Shown here: one piece after another, positions 59,486 to 64,000 of the stretch
Layout of the letters: the number at the start of each line of letters is the position of its first letter
Numbering within the stretch: position 1 is the first letter of the stretch
Assembly (NCBI GenBank): GCA_002077065.1
Contig: NAJO01000058.1
Span: forward strand, 124,001-188,000
From: Cryoendolithus antarcticus
Lineage: Eukaryota > Ascomycota > Dothideomycetes > Cladosporiales > Cladosporiaceae
Direction: 5' to 3'
Length of the DNA stretch: 64,000 nt
Position numbers and translations under genes: made by a program
The notes under the pieces: generated by a model
Databases searched by the model: none
Told to the model about the DNA's origin: nothing
The model's input: only the letters and a program-made list of their open reading frames with translations

Positions 59486-59923
59486 TGTGGCACACTCAAG
59501 GTGATGTCGATGGCAGATCCTCGCTGGTTATTGAGTAAGTGGGACTCACCTTTGGCATATGCTACACCTTGGAGTCGACACATAGACAGCACAGCAAAGT
59601 AGAGGTTCTTTAGAGGTTCGCGTTACACAGCTTGTAGGCAGCTGCGTCGAACCACCACCGTGGTCCACTTAGGCACTGATACGTGGTGGGAAGCACCTAA
59701 TGATTGATGGCGCGATGTTGTAGCAGGCCGTCCCTTGCGCATATAGGAGGCAGGAAATGGTTCACTGTCGCTGACTACTCCCCATCGCTCCCCATCGATC
59801 ACCACGTGACGTCCTGACAACCCTACTTATCGACATAGTCCAGCCCGTTCACGACGTTCGACCTACTTCCGAAGGAAACATGAGATGCAATAATGCCCAA
59901 AGGAAGCACCCGTCACACTAGGA
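59486..59923. other. Spacer between array copies C and D
   Basis: About 440 bp without a gene or recognised repeat. Confidence 0.45.
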
Positions 59924-60726
59924 TCAGATTGCGCATTGACTCTGCCCTTCGTGTGACGCTGCTGCGACGCCGCTAGCCCCGACCATCTCCTCAGAAACAT
60001 TCATCCTGTTACCTTCGCCCTCAGTCTCGCTCCCATCAACGACATCAAAGCGAGACCCAACCCAGCGGCCCGTACGTCCGACTCTCTCGCGCGTAGCCGC
60101 CAAGTCAAAAGGGAAAGTCCGGAGTATTTCACCAGGCCCAGCGAGATACCACAGGCGAGAGTTCCGAACAAAGAAGGCAGACTCTCGAACGTATTCCTTG
60201 ATAACGAAGTTGCGTATGGCGCTCCTCGATCGGAAGTCGTACAGAGTAGTGAGCTGGAAGACCAGCCGATCTAGAAGCTTGGCATCAGTGTGGACGAGGT
60301 CTAGATACAGTCCGCTGAATGGCGCGAGGGATGCAACAATGGTCACACTTCAGGAGGCAATATTAGTGCTGATCAGGACAGTCCTGCGCGCGAGCGCTGT
60401 ACGTTGTTTGTCATCGATAGGGCTTAGGGCTCGGCAATCCGCCATGTCGGTCTCGTCGATATGGGTCTGTCTCGCATCTACAGCCATCCTGTGAGCCGTC
60501 ACTCTAAAGCGGCTGACAACCTAGCCATCGCGAAGGCATGCAAGACGCAAGACGCGACTGCCTCACCAGCTTGCTAAACAGTGCGCAATTGCCAGGCAGG
60601 ACGCGGGGAGGAGCAGCCGGCAGAAAAAGGAAGATGTCAGAGTCAAGCAGATCAGAGCTTCATCGCTGTCGAGATGGCGTAACATAGGCATTGATGACTT
60701 CTCGCGGTAGCTTGCGGAAGTTACCC
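59924..60726 (-). pseudogene. MGQWWK-family pseudogene, array copy D
   Basis: Most decayed copy. It aligns residue for residue with copy C: K-L-P-R-E-V-I-N-A-Y-V-T, then after one extra base near 60676 H-L-D-S-D-E-A-L-I-C-L-T-L-T-S-S-F-F-C-R-L-L-L-P, then A-S-W followed by a TGA at 60563-60565 exactly where copy C has the Ala of W-A-G-D-R. Another TGA lies at 60350-60352. The 3' part is open (59924-60346) and includes R-V-G-R-T-G-R-W-V-G-S-R-F-D-V-V-D, matching copy A's R-V-G-C-K-G-P-W-A-G-C-R-L-D-I-I-D. No first exon was found upstream. Confidence 0.72.
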
Positions 60727-61097
60727 CTTGGGTTAGGGATGGTTAGCTTATTGAAGTCGGAAGGCAGAATCCGTGGAACGCATACGTGAGTGTCGTGTTG
60801 GTGGCCACTGCTCCTCTAGACCGTATTGTTTTTACCATCATGCCGTCAATAATTTGTCGAGACACTCAATTCGGGGCACAGCTTCGGACTGGTCCTCGAT
60901 CAGCATTCACCGGTCCGCCATCGCGGCGAGTAAAGAGCCGTTCCCCTGTGTGAGGGTCGCCCGAGTCGAGTGTTTGAAGATCATCACTCGTCGATCAGCG
61001 TCGTGAATCGGGCTCACTTGGGTCGACGCCAAGCCGGAAATGTCACGCAGTGACAGCTCTCCCATGTACCGAGACCGGTGAGCGTTGCGGATGTTCT
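60727..61097. other. Flank of the array
   Basis: About 370 bp between the start of pseudogene D and the 3' end of MIM2, both on the minus strand. The expected first exon of copy D was sought here and not found. Confidence 0.45.
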
Positions 61098-61492
61098 TCA
61101 AAGTGAAGCAGCTGCTTCGATCGCTCCAGCACCCTTGAATGCTCCAGGACTAGTGATTTCGATAGTGACGGGATACTTCCACATCATGAACTTTCCCCAG
61201 CCTGGTCACCATCAGCTAGATGTCCTGAAGCAGTTGATGCTCCCTCTCACTCACCCCAGTATGCACACTTCCTACCAAAGTACTTGCCTAAGTATGGCAC
61301 GAGTACCATTGTCAGCAGTAGCTCCAGTTGTTGGAGACTCTCCCGCCATTCCCGCTCCGCGTCGCTGTCTTCGTAGTCTTCACTCGGGGAGACTGAGGTC
61401 GTAGACCCGGCAGACGAAGAGGGGAGGGAGTCGACTTCTTCGGGGAGGCTGGGGGAGGGGATGTCGGCGTAAGAGGAGGATGGGGTAGTCAT
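61098..61492 (-). CDS. MIM2: Mitochondrial outer-membrane import protein Mim2
   Basis: Predicted 113-residue subunit of the MIM complex, which inserts alpha-helical proteins into the mitochondrial outer membrane. Exon 1 (61255-61492) is Ser/Glu/Asp-rich and ends with W-R-E-S-L-Q-Q-L-E-L-L-L-T-M-V-L-V-P-Y-L-G-K-Y-F. Exon 2 (61098-61201) continues in phase W-G-W-G-K-F-M-M-W-K-Y-P-V-T-I-E-I and ends in a short helical tail. The single membrane helix plus G-R-K-C-A-Y-W-G-W and W-K-Y-P fit filamentous-fungal Mim2. The intron is 53 bp. The assignment rests on this block; small size means the N-terminus carries little signal. Confidence 0.82.
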
Positions 61493-61706
61493 GGTGGCGT
61501 TGTGCCAGGCAATGAACGTCTCGTTGACTCAATGGAGCGACGTAGAATACATGGCTGTTCAAGGCTGCGGCCAAACATAGAGGTGCGGGAGCTCCCGTGC
61601 GACTCAGAACTCACAGAAATTCTGACTCAGTCACTGTGGACGCGGGGACTCATAAGTTGCGATCGTCTCTCCGCCACCTTCTCTTCCACTCTCACAGACC
61701 GCAATC
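61493..61706. promoter_or_regulatory. Bidirectional promoter of MIM2 and eIF2beta
   Basis: Only 214 bp separate the two start codons on opposite strands, so both promoters share this stretch. The plus-strand leader before 61707 is C/T-rich (CTCTTCCACTCTCACAGACC). No TATA box is evident. Confidence 0.6.
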
Positions 61707-62783
61707 ATGGCAGATGAATCATCACCGCCACCACGGCGGCAGCGCAAATCAGTCGCATTCGCAGATGACCAGACGATCGTCGATTCCGACGGCAACATCA
61801 CGGAATCAGCAGCACAAGCCCACGATGCATCCACAGCCGATTCGCACTCAAAATCGAACGGTGATGCAGATGCAGGTGTGGACGACGCAACGGAGGACTT
61901 CGACGCTCTAGCTCTGGGCGCAAAGAAGAAGAAGAAGAAGTCCAGCAGCGCCAAGAAGGAAGAGGACGAGGACGCCACAGCAGAGGCTCCCACAGCGGCT
62001 GCAGACGAAGATGATGGCGAGGTCGACTTGTCAGCGCTCAAGAAGAAAAAGAAGAAGAAGCCCAAGGCGCCCGAAGTAGAAGACTTTGAGGCTGCTCTCG
62101 CAGCAGCCGGTGGTGAGGGCGCAGACGGCTCCGCTCCAGCCGATGCGGAGATCACAGACGCTCCTGCTGCTGCACCCTCAGCCGCTGGTGTTCAAGAAGG
62201 CGACCTCATAGCCGGCACCGGCATCTGGGCCCACAGCGACGACTCACCCATTAACTACGCCTCGCTCCTCTCACGCTTCTTTACCCTACTCCACGACTCG
62301 CATCCTGATCTCGGCGGTGGACTGCCGAAGAGCTACAAGATCCCTCCTCCGCAGTGTCTGCGTGAAGGCAACAAGAAGACGATCTTTGCGAATATTGCGG
62401 AAATCTGCAAGAGAATGAAGCGGACGGATGAGCATGTTACGCAGTTTTTGTTTGCTGAGTTGGGGACTTCGGGTAGTGTGGACGGGAGTAGACGGTTGGT
62501 GATTAAAGGAAGATTTCAGCAGAAGCAGATTGAGAATGTGCTGAGGCGGTATATCGGTATGTTCATGTTGCATGTCTTCACCTTCGTCTAACAGCTGCTG
62601 ACCCAATCCATAGTCGAGTACGTCTCCTGCAAGACCTGCCGCAGTCCGGACACGGAGCTTAATAAGGGAGAGAACCGACTGTACTTCGTTACGTGCAACA
62701 GCTGTGGTTCGAGGCGATCAGTCACGGCTATCAAGACAGGTTTCTCTGCGCAGGTCGGCAAGAGGAAGAGAATGATCAAGTAG
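61707..62783 (+). CDS. SUI3: Translation initiation factor eIF2 beta subunit
   Basis: Predicted 339-residue beta subunit of eIF2, which brings initiator tRNA to the ribosome. Exon 1 is 61707-62556 and exon 2 is 62614-62783; the 57-bp intron splits the zinc ribbon from the core in phase. The N-terminus has two poly-Lys blocks (runs of six and seven Lys), the K-boxes that contact eIF5 and eIF2B; family members often have three. The core shows [10 protein letters not shown], then [17 protein letters not shown] and [11 protein letters not shown]. The C-terminal zinc ribbon is C289-x2-C292 and C311-x2-C314, followed by [13 protein letters not shown]. Confidence 0.95.
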
Positions 62784-63037
62784 ATGTCCTGATCATTGGC
62801 GAGTGGCAACTAGCAGTCGTCCACATCTGCCTTGAATCATCGTCGACCAGAGATACGGACGACGAAACGCACTGCTCTCTCGAAGATCCGAAGTTCTCTC
62901 ACATATCATCTTCAAAGACGTCTGTATGGCGTGACGGGTGTGACTGCAGTCTTTCCGAGAGCGGCTTCAGAGAAATGAATAGGGCCGTGGATCAGAAGTA
63001 GCAAAGGATAGCACGTGTATACCGAATTTCACCGAGC

Positions 63038-63389
63038 TCAAGACTCGCGTCCATTGTTACTTCGCTAGCGCATGCCGTAATTGCAGTATTCGCCATCGTG
63101 TGTGCCATGCAGGGCCGCCACGCGCTTCGAGACTTACCTGCCGCAGTACCTTCGTGCTCTCGAGCTCCACAGACAGCTCTCCCCAATAAAGACCTCCTCC
63201 ACGTAGATCATACCAACTCCTCTCATCTCCAACCAACTTCGTCTCAAGATCGCTATCACCACCATCGTCATCGCCTCCCATCAATTGATCAATCGGCAGC
63301 ACTAGCGAAGCCCACAATCTTCCATACAGTGCTAATTCGAGCCCAGCCGCCGCTTCGGTGTCCGTGTCCCAGCCCCCCCGCTTCAGCAT
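63038..63389 (-). CDS. Possible small hypothetical protein
   Basis: The minus-strand frame from the ATG at 63389 encodes M-L-K-R-G-G-W-D-T-D-T-E, then L-A-L-Y-G-R-L-W-A-S-L-V-L-P-I-D and D-E-R-S-W-Y-D-L-R-G-G-G-L-Y-W-G-E-L-S-V-E-L-E. This composition looks protein-like, and after V-L-R-Q there is a perfect GTAAGT donor (63137). Splicing to the AG at 63065 gives nine further codons and a stop at 63038, about 92 residues in all; without splicing the frame ends at 63057. No family is recognised, and it may be part of a larger gene. From 62784 to 63037 nothing is seen. Confidence 0.4.
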
Positions 63390-63602
63390 CTCACACGCGC
63401 ACGCGCGCTGCGCAGCGAGGCTCGAGCTGAAAGCTTCGTGACAGGCTGCATCCTTTCTCACTACTATCTATCTCTGCTCAGACATCACCGTACATATCCG
63501 CGCCTCGACATTAGCTTGTACAACAGTTGTTGCAGTCACTTTGCGCGAACACACGTACGCAGCGCTTCTTTCGTTACCTGAGTTCTTGACCACCGAGGAG
63601 AG

Positions 63603-64000
63603 ATGGGGTCTTATACGTTCCGGTGGTGAGTGCGAGCTCCGGTCCCGGTTGTCGCAGAATCGCGGACACACTCGGTGGGATGGCAATTCTGACGAGCCAT
63701 GATAGGGAACATCCTGCCAACGAGGTGTATGTGACGGGGACGTTTGACAACTGGTCTAAGTCGACGCTTCTAGAGAAGTCTGGGTCCGCACACGAGAAGA
63801 CCATTGAGCTTCCGGAGACAGGCGATAAGATACTCTACAAGGTGAGTGATATGCTACGAGACGCTCGCCGCGGTGAAGTCAAGGAAGCGGGCTGTGAAGG
63901 CAATCGCGCGACCTTCAATGGATGAGCTGGGTGGCTGACAACTCAATTGCGCAGTTCGTCGCAGACGGCAACTGGTCCTACGATCACACGGCAAAGTCTG
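63603..64000 (+). CDS. AMPK-type glycogen-binding (CBM48) domain protein, partial
   Basis: 5' part of a gene that runs off the window. Exons 63603-63625, 63706-63841 and 63955 onward join in phase: M-G-S-Y-T-F-R-W-E-H-P-A-N-E-V-Y-V-T-G-T-F-D-N-W, then K-I-L-Y-K-F-V-A-D-G-N-W-S-Y-D. This is the beta-sandwich glycogen-binding module of AMPK beta subunits, including the G-T-F-D-N-W-S-K core and the D-G-N-W end. A protein that starts directly with this module resembles Mdg1/Crp1-type (cruciform-DNA-binding) fungal proteins more than Sip1/Gal83, but the rest of the sequence is needed to decide. The two introns are 80 and 113 bp. Confidence 0.82.

Overview
This window is nuclear DNA of a filamentous ascomycete. 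Most genes carry one to four introns of about 45-125 bp with GTRNGT-like donors, CTGAC/CTAAC-like branch sites and CAG/TAG acceptors. Gene spacing is moderate, and the gene set is fungal: a fused Arg5,6 enzyme, an Mcm1-type MADS protein, the DASH subunit Hsk3, CRY-DASH with an RGG tail, a TRI12-type MFS pump and AzgA. Style and protein similarity suggest Dothideomycetes (Capnodiales/Mycosphaerellales-like); that placement is inference. Gene boundaries below were rebuilt by following splice sites and reading-frame phase by eye.

Left third (1-23 kb): a TALE homeobox regulator, a metallo-beta-lactamase-fold hydrolase, the CTK2-type cyclin of the RNA polymerase II CTD kinase, a 106-residue Cys-rich protein whose zinc-ribbon-like tail lies in a second exon, the palmitoyltransferase PFA5, two fungal hypotheticals, and the 2004-residue helicase SEN1. 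Middle (23-43 kb): two F-box/2EXR-like proteins, a TRI12-family transporter, MCM1, HSK3 (with a GC-AG intron) divergent from a small membrane protein, a CorA-like membrane protein, fumarase, the replication licensing factor CDT1, and a secreted two-FAS1-domain protein. Right third (43-64 kb): ARG5,6, CRY-DASH, an AzgA-type purine permease, a glycine-zipper protein, NOP13, a four-copy tandem family, MIM2 divergent from eIF2beta, a possible small gene, and the 5' end of a glycogen-binding-domain protein that runs off the window.

Most genes are housekeeping: transcription and termination (CTK2, SEN1, MCM1), replication and mitosis (CDT1, HSK3), ribosome and translation (NOP13, eIF2beta), mitochondria and arginine/TCA metabolism (MIM2, ARG5,6, FUM1). 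No biosynthetic cluster, transposon, tRNA or rRNA was recognised.

The most unusual region is 55.9-60.7 kb: four tandem minus-strand copies of one fungal family (first exon M-x-Q-W-W-K-L-I, then an F-box-like core and a W-A-G-D-R motif). The two leftmost copies are open; the two rightmost carry nonsense and frameshift lesions that increase along the array. Other points worth checking are the GC-AG intron in HSK3, the split Cys-rich protein, an alternative coding frame at the CorA-like start, an overlapping uORF on ARG5,6 and paired CGG palindromes before CRY-DASH.
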